DNA from: Deltaproteobacteria bacterium
GTDB lineage: Bacteria; Myxococcota_A; UBA9042
Direction: 5' to 3'
Length of the DNA stretch: 64,000 nucleotides
NCBI GenBank assembly: GCA_020632665.1
Contig: JACKFC010000012.1
Span: forward strand, 62,001-126,000
Both the position numbers and the translations under genes were made by a program. The notes below the pieces were generated by a model. That model saw only the letters and a program-made list of their open reading frames with translations. It did not search any database and had not been told where the DNA came from. Of this stretch, positions 46,953 to 55,031 are shown one piece after another. Numbering within the stretch: position 1 is the stretch's first letter; each line of letters starts with the position of its first letter.

Positions 46953-47801
46953 ATGTTCGAGACCAAGGCCCGCTTCCGCTCCCTGCTGCTCGGCGTCAGC
47001 GCCAGCGCGCTGCTCGTCGGTTGCGGCATCCCGCAAGAGAAATACGACGCCGATCTGCGCGGCGAGCGCGAACGTGGCGCTGCCGAGCTCGAGGCCGCGC
47101 AGCAGAAGGCCGCCGCGCGCTTCAAGCTCTACGAGAAGCAGCTCAGCGACAGCGGCGAATACGGCGACGGGCAGAAGAAGCGCGCCGACGACCTCGAGCG
47201 CGAGCTGGCCCGGACCAAGAAGACCCTCGACGAGTGCTCGGCCAAGGGCGGCGACAAGGCCAAGGCCCTGACCACCTGCACGCTGGAGAAGCGGGCGCTC
47301 GAAGACCGCCTCGGCGCGGTCGAGGCGATGATCAGCAAGGTCAAGGGCGCGCTCAAGGCGATGAGCGACGCGGGCAAGCTGACGGTCAAGGTCGACCGCG
47401 GCTTCCTGATCATCGCGCTGCAGGGCGATATCCTCTTCGACTCCGGCAAGGCCAAGCTGAAAGAGGACGCCAAGCCGGTGCTGGCCGAGCTCGCCGAAGT
47501 GCTCAAGGCGATGCCGGATCGGCTCTTCCAGGTCGCTGGCCACACCGACAACGCCGGCAAGGAGTCGACCAACTGGCGCCTCTCGGTCGACCGGGCGCTG
47601 AACGTCGTCGAATTCCTGATCCAGAACGGCGTCGCCGGCAAGGGCCTCTCTGCCGGTGGCTACGCCTCGTTCCAGCCGGTCGGTGACAATACGACCGACG
47701 ACGGCCGGGCGCAGAACCGCCGGGTCGAGTTCCTGCTGGTGCCGAACCTCGGTGAGATCTTCGGCGACAAGGCCGCCAAGCCGGCGCCGAACCGTCCGTA
47801 G
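46953..47801 (+). CDS. OmpA-family lipoprotein with coiled-coil stalk
   Basis: 282 residues from ATG 46953 with GGAGG at 46943-46947. A lipoprotein signal ends LLVGC near residue 24. A coiled coil (about 35-145, rich in Glu/Lys/Ala) is followed by an OmpA-type peptidoglycan-binding domain (about 150-265). That domain has ILFDSGKAKLKEDAKPVL, the VAGHTDNAG motif and GRAQNRRVEFLLVP. It probably ties the envelope to the murein layer. The short downstream gap to convergent pmbA holds no clear terminator. Confidence 0.92.
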   Translation: MFETKARFRSLLLGVSASALLVGCGIPQEKYDADLRGERERGAAELEAAQQKAAARFKLYEKQLSDSGEYGDGQKKRADDLERELARTKKTLDECSAKGGDKAKALTTCTLEKRALEDRLGAVEAMISKVKGALKAMSDAGKLTVKVDRGFLIIALQGDILFDSGKAKLKEDAKPVLAELAEVLKAMPDRLFQVAGHTDNAGKESTNWRLSVDRALNVVEFLIQNGVAGKGLSAGGYASFQPVGDNTTDDGRAQNRRVEFLLVPNLGEIFGDKAAKPAPNRP

Positions 47802-47829
47802 CGGGAGCAGGGTCGCGGGTGCCGGGGCG

Positions 47830-49176
47830 CTAGCCGGCGCCCGCGATCGTCAGCTTCTCGACCACGAAGCTCGGCGCGCTGACGCCGCGGTGCGGATCGA
47901 GATCGTCGGCGCGGTGGGTGATACCGCGGAGGAGATCGCCGAAATCGCCGGCGACCGTGATCTCGCTGACCGGGTATTGCGGCTCGCCGTTCTCGAAGTA
48001 GATGCCGGTGGCGCCTTGTGAGAAGGAGCCGCGGATGAGGTCGGTGCCGTGGCCCATGGTCGAGGTGACCAAAAGGCCGGTGCCGATCTCTTGCATGAGA
48101 TCGGCGACGCTGCGGGTTCCTGCGGCCATGTGGACGTGGGTCGGGCCGACGCCGGGGGCGCCGCCGACGCCGCGGCTGGCGTTGCGGCCGTGGGTGCAGC
48201 CGATGCGCTTGGCGGTGCGGAGGTTGGTGAGGAAATTCTGCAGGATGCCGCCCTGCACGAGGGGGTGTCGGCGGCTGGCGAAACCTTCGCCGTCGAAGGG
48301 TCGGCTGGCGACGCCCCACGGCAGCAGCGGATCGTCGAGGAGGTCGATATCGGCCGCGATGACGGGCTTGCCGAGCTGATCGGCGAGGTAGCTCGATTTG
48401 CGGGCGACCCGCTCGCCGGAGAGGCCGGAGACGAAGTCGGCCAGGATGCGGCTGGCCACGGGTGCCTCGAAGAGCACCGGCAGCGCGCAGGAGGCCATCG
48501 AGCGGGCGCCCAGGCGCCGCAGCGTCCGACGCGCGGCCTCGCGGCCGATGCTGCTCGGGTCGGGGAGGTCTTGCCGCCGGCGTCGGCTGGCGTACCACCA
48601 ATCGACCTCCATCGCGCCGTCCTGCGCCGCGATCGGGACCGCGACCACGCCGACCGAGCTGGTCGTGCGCTGGCGGACCACGCCGCCCATGGTGACGAAG
48701 GTCACGCCGTTCTCACCGGCGCTGGCCTCACCGCCCTCGGAATTGCTGATCCGCGGGTCGGCGTCGAGCGCTGCGGCCTCGGCGGCGCGGGCCAGCTCGA
48801 TCAGCTGCGGCGCGCTCATCGCCGCGACCGCCGGATCGTGCAGCTCGAGTGCGATAGGCGCCTCGGCGAGCTCCTCGTTGCGCGCGACGCGGCTCTCGGC
48901 GTCGGGGTCCATGTGCTTCGCCGCGGCCACCGCCGCTTCGGCCAGCTCGCGCAGCGCCGCCGGCCGGAGGTCGTTGGTCGAGACCATCGCCGAGCGGTCG
49001 CCGACGAAGACGCGCAGGCCGACGTCGTGGCCCTCCGAGCGGGTGCTGGTCTCGACTTGGCCCATGCGGACCCGCACCTCGGTCGAGACGCCGTGGACGC
49101 CGATCGCGTCGCCGTCGGTCGCGCCGGCGGCGCGGGCATGGCCGAGCAGGTCGGAGAGGAGTGTCGCGTCGATCAT
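47830..49176 (-). CDS. pmbA: TldD/PmbA family protein, PmbA (TldE) subunit
   Basis: 448 residues. The TldD/TldE pair is a metalloprotease that processes unfolded or modified peptides. PmbA lacks the zinc motif. Family features seen are MGQVETSTRSEGHDVGLRVFVGDRSAMVS-like N-terminus, ASSRLLADFV-like SRILADFVSGLSG, PFDGEGFASRRHPLVQGGILQNFL and STMGHGTDLIRGSFSQGATG near the end. It follows tldD by 27 bases, so trmH-tldD-pmbA forms one transcript. Confidence 0.93.
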   Translation of the reverse strand: MIDATLLSDLLGHARAAGATDGDAIGVHGVSTEVRVRMGQVETSTRSEGHDVGLRVFVGDRSAMVSTNDLRPAALRELAEAAVAAAKHMDPDAESRVARNEELAEAPIALELHDPAVAAMSAPQLIELARAAEAAALDADPRISNSEGGEASAGENGVTFVTMGGVVRQRTTSSVGVVAVPIAAQDGAMEVDWWYASRRRRQDLPDPSSIGREAARRTLRRLGARSMASCALPVLFEAPVASRILADFVSGLSGERVARKSSYLADQLGKPVIAADIDLLDDPLLPWGVASRPFDGEGFASRRHPLVQGGILQNFLTNLRTAKRIGCTHGRNASRGVGGAPGVGPTHVHMAAGTRSVADLMQEIGTGLLVTSTMGHGTDLIRGSFSQGATGIYFENGEPQYPVSEITVAGDFGDLLRGITHRADDLDPHRGVSAPSFVVEKLTIAGAG

Positions 49177-49203
49177 CTTGGTCCTCCGTGGGGGGCGCGG
49201 GTC

Positions 49204-50694
49204 TCAGACCTGCGAGCCGCCGACCGTCATCGCGTTGACCCGCAGCGTGGGCTGGCCAACGCCAACGGGCACCGATTGGCCTTCCTTGCCGCAGACGCCC
49301 TGCGCCTTGAGGTATTCGAGGTCGTTGCCGACCGCGACCACCCGCTCAAGCACGCTCGGGCCGTGGCCGATCAGGGTCGCGCCTTCGAGCGGCGCGCCGA
49401 TCTTGCCGTCTTCGACGAGGTAGGCCTCGGTCATCTCGAAGACGAATTTGCCGCTGGTGATGTCGACCTGGCCGCCGCCGAAATCGACCGCGTAGATCCC
49501 GCGCTTCAGCCCGCGGATGATGTCCTGCGGGTCGTCCTGCCCGGCGCGCATGTAGGTATTGCGCATCCGCGGCAGGGTCAGGTGGGCGTAGCTCTCGCGC
49601 CGGCCGTTGCCGGTCGGACGCATCCCCATCAGGCCGGCGTTGAGGCGATCCTGCATATAGCCGACGAGGCGGCCGTTCTCGATCAGCGTCGTGCACTCGG
49701 CCGGCGTGCCCTCGTCGTCGATATTCAGCGCGCCGCGGTCGCCGGGGATGCTGCCGTCGTCGACGATCGTGCAGAGCTCCGAGGCGACCATCTCGCCGAT
49801 GCGGCCCGAGAACGCGCTGGTGCCCTTGCGGCAGAAGTCGCCTTCGAGGCCATGGCCCACCGCTTCGTGCAGGAGCACGGCGGGCCAGCCCGGGCCGAGG
49901 ACGACGTCGAAGACGCCGGCGGGCGCCGGCTTGGCGCCGAGGTTGACCAACGCCTGCCGCACCGCTTCGGTGGCGAGCGATTCGAGCGTGGCCTCGTCGA
50001 GGAGCTGCTCGACGTCGTGACGGCCGCCGGCGCGGGCCGAGCCGCGGGCCAACTTGCCGGCCTCGTTCTTCGCGATCACGGTGCAGTCGATGCGGACCAG
50101 GGGGCGCACGTCCCAGGCCGCGCTGCCGTCGCTGCGCAGCACCAAGACGGTCTGCTGCGAGGCCGAGACCTGCGCCATCACCTGCTGCACCCGCGGGTCG
50201 ATCGCCCGGCAGCGGGCGTCGAGGCGCGAGAGCGCGGCGACCTTCTGATCGATCGGCAGCGCGAGCGGGCTGTGCTCGGTCGGGTAGCGGCTGGGCAGGC
50301 CGCGGGTGAGGCGAACTGTGGCGAGGTCGGCGCCCTCGCCGTCGCCACCGAGGTCGGCGACGGGGGTCCGGGCGCGGCCATCGGCGATCGCCCGCGCGGC
50401 GTCGGCGGCGGCGCGCAGGCGGGGCAGCTCGAGCGCGTCGGTATGCGCGAAGCCCTGCTTGTCGCCGGCGACGATCCGGACACCGACACCCTGCCGCGCG
50501 TTGCGCGAAGCGGTGCGGACGCGTCCGTCGTCGACCGCGACGACCTCGCTCTGGCTCGACTCGTAGAAGAGGTCGCCCCAATCGGCGCCGGCGGAGAGCC
50601 CTTGTTCGAGGACCTCGAGCAGGCGGGGCTCGTCGAGGGTGCTCTCGGCGAGCAGCGATTGGCCGTGGCGGGTGGGATCGATATGCGAGCTCAT
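49204..50694 (-). CDS. tldD: Metalloprotease TldD
   Basis: 496 residues. The active-site motif LLHEAVGHGLEGD (HExxxH) lies near residue 260. GRIGEMVASELCTIVDDGSIPG, DDEGTPA, PRMRNTYMRAG and DITSGKFVFEMTEAYLVE are conserved TldD stretches. It acts with PmbA as a heterodimer in which the peptide substrate threads through the active site. ATG 50694 overlaps the trmH stop as ATGA. Confidence 0.95.
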   Translation of the reverse strand: MSSHIDPTRHGQSLLAESTLDEPRLLEVLEQGLSAGADWGDLFYESSQSEVVAVDDGRVRTASRNARQGVGVRIVAGDKQGFAHTDALELPRLRAAADAARAIADGRARTPVADLGGDGEGADLATVRLTRGLPSRYPTEHSPLALPIDQKVAALSRLDARCRAIDPRVQQVMAQVSASQQTVLVLRSDGSAAWDVRPLVRIDCTVIAKNEAGKLARGSARAGGRHDVEQLLDEATLESLATEAVRQALVNLGAKPAPAGVFDVVLGPGWPAVLLHEAVGHGLEGDFCRKGTSAFSGRIGEMVASELCTIVDDGSIPGDRGALNIDDEGTPAECTTLIENGRLVGYMQDRLNAGLMGMRPTGNGRRESYAHLTLPRMRNTYMRAGQDDPQDIIRGLKRGIYAVDFGGGQVDITSGKFVFEMTEAYLVEDGKIGAPLEGATLIGHGPSVLERVVAVGNDLEYLKAQGVCGKEGQSVPVGVGQPTLRVNAMTVGGSQV

Positions 50695-51494
50695 GACTCC
50701 TCCTGCGTGCGGCCGTGGACGCGGACGCGGGCGGTGGCGGCCGCCAGCAACGCGGCCTCTTCGCGCTGTGCCGCGCGGATCGCGGCGTCGGCCTCGGGAT
50801 CACCTTCGGCGTAGGCGGCGCGGACCTTCTTCGCTTGGCGCACGCCGTATTCGAGCCACCGCGGGCGCAACGCCGCGGCACGCTCGGCCGGCAGGTCGCC
50901 GCCACGCCCTCGCGCCGCCAGCTGGTTGCGCCGCTGCACCGCCACCCGCTCCAACGAGATGGCGAGCGCGACCGAGAGGTTGAAGCTCTGCACCATACCG
51001 TGCATCGGCAAGACGTAGCGGACGTCCGCGGCTTGGCGCATCGCCTCGCTGATGCCTTCGGCCTCGTTGCCGATGACCAGCGCGATCTTGCCCTGCACCG
51101 GCAGCTCGGCGAGCGCGTGCTCGGCGTCGAGGTCGCTGACCCAGATCGAGAAGCCCTGCGCGCGCAACGCGGCGATGGCCTGCTCCGGGCTGCCGTGGCG
51201 ATGCACCGTCAGCCATTGCTCGGCGCTCTTGGCGACGCTGCCGGGGCCCTTGAAGCCGTGCTTGGCGGTGACGACGTGGACGTCCGAGAGGCCGTAGCCA
51301 TCGGCCGTGCGCATCCCGGCGCCGACGTTGTGCGGGTCGTAGATATCTTCGAAGACGACCGTCACCGAAGCGAGGCGCTGGGCCAGGACGTGGTCGATCC
51401 GGGCAACGCGACGCGGGTGGATGACCCGCTCGAGCGGGTCGAAGGGCGGCTCGGTCGGTTCGTTGGTGGCGTCGTTGGTCGCGTCGTCGGTCAT
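50691..51494 (-). CDS. trmH: SpoU/TrmH-family RNA 2'-O-methyltransferase
   Basis: 267 residues from ATG 51494. The SPOUT knot motifs are clear: motif 1 DPHNVGAGMRTADGYG, motif 2 GKIALVIGNEAEGIS and motif 3 YVLPMHGMVQSFNLSVALAI. The C-terminal helical extension (RRNQLAARGRGGDLPAERAAALRPRWLE pattern) matches tRNA (Gm18) methyltransferase TrmH. Other SpoU members are possible but less likely. The frame stays open far upstream, but that stretch is Arg/Gln-rich and antisense to the divergent gene. Only 39 bases separate its start from the divergent membrane protein. Confidence 0.9.
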   Translation of the reverse strand: MTDDATNDATNEPTEPPFDPLERVIHPRRVARIDHVLAQRLASVTVVFEDIYDPHNVGAGMRTADGYGLSDVHVVTAKHGFKGPGSVAKSAEQWLTVHRHGSPEQAIAALRAQGFSIWVSDLDAEHALAELPVQGKIALVIGNEAEGISEAMRQAADVRYVLPMHGMVQSFNLSVALAISLERVAVQRRNQLAARGRGGDLPAERAAALRPRWLEYGVRQAKKVRAAYAEGDPEADAAIRAAQREEAALLAAATARVRVHGRTQEES

Positions 51495-51533
51495 CACGGC
51501 CGGAGCTTGCCGACCCGACCGCGCGGCTGCAAG

Positions 51534-52562
51534 GTGACGACCGTGCGCCGCGCCCTGCTGATCTTGTTGCTCTGCCTGCTGGCCGCCGTCGAATACCGCG
51601 TCGCCATCGGCATCGACGGCAAGCGGCTGCAGCTTTCGCTCTCGGCGATCGAGCACCTCCTCGACGGTCAGACGCATTGGCGGGTCTACGGCGGCAGGGT
51701 GCTCACCCCGCTGCTGCTGCGGGGGGCGATGCGGGCGACGGGGGCGGCTGCCCTGCCCTGCCTGCTCTTCTTGATGCTCGCGCTCGGGACCGCCACCAAA
51801 TTCGCCGCGTGGTGGGGCCTGCGCCCGCTCGCCCGCAGCGACGGCGAGGCGTGGGCGGCGATGCTGGCGCTGACCTTGGGCTGGCTGCTGCTGCACAACG
51901 GCCAGCCTGCATACCTCTGGGATGTGGTCGACCTCGGCCTCGCCGCCGTCACGGTCGGCCTGCTCGCACGGGGCGGCGGCAGCGTGGCCGCGTGGGCGTT
52001 GCTGCTCCTGCTCGCGTCGCTCAACCGCGAGGGGGCGGTTCTCTTGGGCCTCGCCCCGCTGATCCAGGCGCTGACGCCGGCCGGTCGCGACCTGCGCGCC
52101 GCCTTGCTCTACCTCGCCTTGCTGCTCACCGGGCTGGGCCTTGCGTTCGGCTTGCGCGAGGCCGTCTTCGTTCGCGCGACGCTGGAGCAAGGCGAGGGTG
52201 TGGCGCGCGCGGCGGCGGGCGTCGTCCACCTGCGCCTCTTCGAGAACCTCGCGACGATTGCCGAGGAGGTGCTCGGGCTGCTCGACCCGGCGCGCCTGCT
52301 CGCGCTGCGACCGCTGGTGCTGTTGCCGGCGCTGGTGGTGCCGTTCGCTGTCGTCGCGCGGCCTCGGCTGCTGTGGCAGCGCGCCCCCGGCCTCGCCGGC
52401 CTCGCTTTGGTGCTGCTGGCGGCGACGCTGGTCGCCGGCGAGGTCATGGAAGGTCGCGTTTGGACCCTGCTGCTGCCGATCGACGCTGGGTTGGTGATGG
52501 TCGCGACTGGGGGTGCGACGAACACTGCGACGCGACCGCCGGTGACCGGAGGGTCCCGCTAG
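51534..52562 (+). CDS. Polytopic membrane protein of unknown function
   Basis: 342 residues from GTG 51534, with a second GTG nine bases later as an alternative. About nine hydrophobic helices are seen (ALLILLLCLLAAVEYRVAI, LLFLMLALGTATKFAAWWGL, LALTLGWLLLHNG and others). A luminal-type loop after helix 1 has DGQTHWRVYGGRVLTPLLL. The general look recalls polyprenol-dependent glycosyltransferases and bacterial polysaccharide membrane proteins, but I see no diagnostic motif. The gene is divergent from trmH and 95 bases upstream of the dioxygenase gene. Confidence 0.72.
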   Translation: MTTVRRALLILLLCLLAAVEYRVAIGIDGKRLQLSLSAIEHLLDGQTHWRVYGGRVLTPLLLRGAMRATGAAALPCLLFLMLALGTATKFAAWWGLRPLARSDGEAWAAMLALTLGWLLLHNGQPAYLWDVVDLGLAAVTVGLLARGGGSVAAWALLLLLASLNREGAVLLGLAPLIQALTPAGRDLRAALLYLALLLTGLGLAFGLREAVFVRATLEQGEGVARAAAGVVHLRLFENLATIAEEVLGLLDPARLLALRPLVLLPALVVPFAVVARPRLLWQRAPGLAGLALVLLAATLVAGEVMEGRVWTLLLPIDAGLVMVATGGATNTATRPPVTGGSR

Positions 52563-52657
52563 GTCGGTGTTGACGGAGGCTGGGGCAGAGGGCAGAACGA
52601 CGACAGGTCGGATGGTGCCGCCCACTCGCAAGACCGACAAATCGGCAGAGTCACCCG

Positions 52658-53869
52658 ATGAGTCAACACGATCCCCAGCACGAATCCGGTGCGCAGAGTG
52701 CCCTGGCAGGCTGGCGTTGCCGTCGCACGGACGACGGCACGCGCGACAATATGCTCTTCGAGCTGGTGAGCCACGGAGGCGGGCGCGTCGACATCGAGGT
52801 CTCGCCGGCCGGCGCAGGCCCGGCCTTCTGTCAGACGAGGGCGGGCGGCGTCTCCTACCGACGCTTCGCCGGCGTGACAGCGGCAGAGGCGATGGCGGTC
52901 ACCAAGGCGTTTGCGGAGGAGCTCGAAGCTGGCGGGATCGATCGCAGCCCGGCGGCGCGCTCTTCGGTGCGGCCCTCGCGATGGGCACCGCGACCGGTGC
53001 CCGAATCGGAGGCAGACCTCGCCGCCCATCGCTTCGCCCTCGCGTCGTCCGGCTTCACGGTCCTGCCCTCGCTCTTGGATGCAGCGCACCTCGACGAGCT
53101 CCGCGACGCAGCGGCGCGGGCTCTGGCAGAGACGCAGCGGCAAGTCGAAATGGGCGAGCCCATCCCCGAGGATGCAATCGAGCACGAGATTCACCCCGTC
53201 GCGCGGGGCATCTATTTGTGGGGCGATGCGGTGCTGCGCTTGGTCGAAAACGAGGCCGTGCGCCGGCTCTGCGACGCGATCATCGGCCCGCACAAGCTGA
53301 TCGATGTATCCCTCTTCGTGTGCTTGCCGTCACCCGAGATGACGGACGTCCAGGTTGAGGGTTGGCACCGCGACATCGCCTACGATCCTGACGAACGGCG
53401 GCGCTACTTGTGGTTCATCTTGCCGCTCGATGACTTCGGCTTGGACAACGGGTCGACGTTGCTGGTCGCTGGCAGCCACCGCATCCCGGACCCCGAGTCC
53501 GAGCGACCTGACCCGGGCCTGCACCGCTTCCCGTCGCGGGTCAAGATGCTGCTGAAGGCTGGGGACGCGCTCGCGCTCGACCCGATGACGTACCACTCGC
53601 GCGGGCGCAACATCACCGAGCACCCCCGCCGCATGCTGAACATCATGATCTGCCACGAGGATGTCCCGGTCCATTGGCAGTGGGACCATGCCGGCCAGAG
53701 GATCCGCGACAACGCGAGCGAGCGAATCCGGACTCTGCTCGGGGGCCAGCTTTCGGCCGAAGAGCGCGCGGCATTCGCGCGAGCCAACCCCCCGGCGACC
53801 CGACTCGCGCGCAACGTCATGGCCCACTCCGGCGCGTGGCCAGCCTTGCCCCCCGATTGGCAGCCGTGA
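52658..53869 (+). CDS. Phytanoyl-CoA dioxygenase (PhyH) family oxygenase
   Basis: 403 residues. Residues 1-100 are a separate, unrecognised alpha/beta domain. The PhyH domain (about 120-350) has the Fe(II) facial triad with GWHRDIAYDPD (His-x-Asp) and a distal His in DPMTYHSRGRN or TYHSRG. LPLDDFGLDNGSTLLVAGSH is the family's conserved middle. Such enzymes hydroxylate small molecules using 2-oxoglutarate. Codon choice differs from neighbours (GAC before ATC, GTT, GTA and TAT codons). The SGNH hydrolase is convergent with it. Confidence 0.87.
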   Translation: MSQHDPQHESGAQSALAGWRCRRTDDGTRDNMLFELVSHGGGRVDIEVSPAGAGPAFCQTRAGGVSYRRFAGVTAAEAMAVTKAFAEELEAGGIDRSPAARSSVRPSRWAPRPVPESEADLAAHRFALASSGFTVLPSLLDAAHLDELRDAAARALAETQRQVEMGEPIPEDAIEHEIHPVARGIYLWGDAVLRLVENEAVRRLCDAIIGPHKLIDVSLFVCLPSPEMTDVQVEGWHRDIAYDPDERRRYLWFILPLDDFGLDNGSTLLVAGSHRIPDPESERPDPGLHRFPSRVKMLLKAGDALALDPMTYHSRGRNITEHPRRMLNIMICHEDVPVHWQWDHAGQRIRDNASERIRTLLGGQLSAEERAAFARANPPATRLARNVMAHSGAWPALPPDWQP

Positions 53870-53920
53870 TGCCGGGATGATCGCGCCGGGCGCCGCGCAG
53901 CTGCGACGGCGCAGCGGGCG

Positions 53921-54895
53921 TCATTGGCCTTCGCGCGCCGGACGGCGTGACAGCGCAGCCTGCAGGACGGGCACGAGTCGCTCCGCCACGACGCGGTTGC
54001 CGAGCGGTGAGAGGTGGGTCTCGTCACCGACTTGGGGATGGTGCTCGCCGCGGAGCGGATCGACGAAATCGGCCCCCATCGCCGCCGCCCGCTGCTCCAG
54101 CGACGGCCGCGTCTTCTTCGGGACGCTCTCGCTCCACACGACCACCGACACGCCGGCTCGCTTCGCCTCTTCGAGGAACGCGGTGTAGGCCTGCAGGAAG
54201 TCTCGGACGTCGACCGCCGAATTCAGGCGGTACAGCACGTACTGACGCGCGATCCCGGAGTATCGGCTGAGCTCGAGCAGCATGGGTGTGATGTGGAAGG
54301 GAACGACCGCGTCGTTCTCGGTCAGTTGCAGGACCACGATCTCTGGCCGCGAAGGCAAGAGCGAGCGCAAGGTGCCGAGGTGATCGCGCATCTGGTGGCC
54401 GGGGGTGCCGGCGTTCCACACCTCGACGGCCTCACCCGCGCTGCGCAGGGCGCTCTCGAGCTGCGTCGGGTAGGCCTCCGCAACGTCGACGCCGAGCCCG
54501 AAGGTATGGGAGTCGCCGATCGCGATGATCCGGTGCAGCCCTGCAGTCCGCGGCAAGGACCGCTCACGATCCCGGAAACCCATGGAATTCGTGACGACCC
54601 GCGTCTTCAGGTTCGGATCTCCAGGCGACTGATACTCGACATCGATGCCCTTGCGAAGCCGGACATAGGGGGGGTGGCTGTTGCCGGTCACCTCCAGCAT
54701 CCGCCCCACGTTGCCGACCAGGCGCGCCATCGGGATCCACTTCACGGCCTGATCGAACAGCCCCAACGCCAAGAGGTTGATCGCGAGCAGCAGCGCCGCC
54801 TTTCGCGCCGTGAAGCGCGCGCCACCCGACGCGTCTGCGCGGTCGGCCGCGAGACTGGCAGGCTGCACAACCGGAGGTTCGCTGCTGGACTGCAC
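53921..54895 (-). CDS. SGNH/GDSL-type hydrolase, membrane-anchored
   Basis: 324 residues from GTG 54895, a tentative start chosen because upstream residues are only Arg/Pro-rich. A membrane helix lies near residue 35-55 (AALLLAINLLALGLFDQAV). Block I is IIAIGDSHTFGLGV with the catalytic Ser, block II has the Gly of NAGTPGHQ, block III is QLTENDAVVP and block V is ETHLSPLGNRV with the Asp/Glu-x-x-His pair. These enzymes deacylate lipids, sugars or cell-wall polymers, or act as O-acyltransferase partners. Codon habits (CAG TAC, GAG TAT) match the PhyH gene rather than the rest of the window. Confidence 0.82.
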   Translation of the reverse strand: MQSSSEPPVVQPASLAADRADASGGARFTARKAALLLAINLLALGLFDQAVKWIPMARLVGNVGRMLEVTGNSHPPYVRLRKGIDVEYQSPGDPNLKTRVVTNSMGFRDRERSLPRTAGLHRIIAIGDSHTFGLGVDVAEAYPTQLESALRSAGEAVEVWNAGTPGHQMRDHLGTLRSLLPSRPEIVVLQLTENDAVVPFHITPMLLELSRYSGIARQYVLYRLNSAVDVRDFLQAYTAFLEEAKRAGVSVVVWSESVPKKTRPSLEQRAAAMGADFVDPLRGEHHPQVGDETHLSPLGNRVVAERLVPVLQAALSRRPAREGQ

Positions 54896-55031
54896 CTTGG
54901 GCCCCCTGGGTCGCCTCCGCCGAGCGCGCGGTCGGCGCAGCGCTCCGGCAACCAAGCCTACTCCACCACCAACCCGACTGCCCGTCGAGGTGCGGTGCGC
55001 CCTCGAGGCGCCCGGTCGAACACGGCCAACG

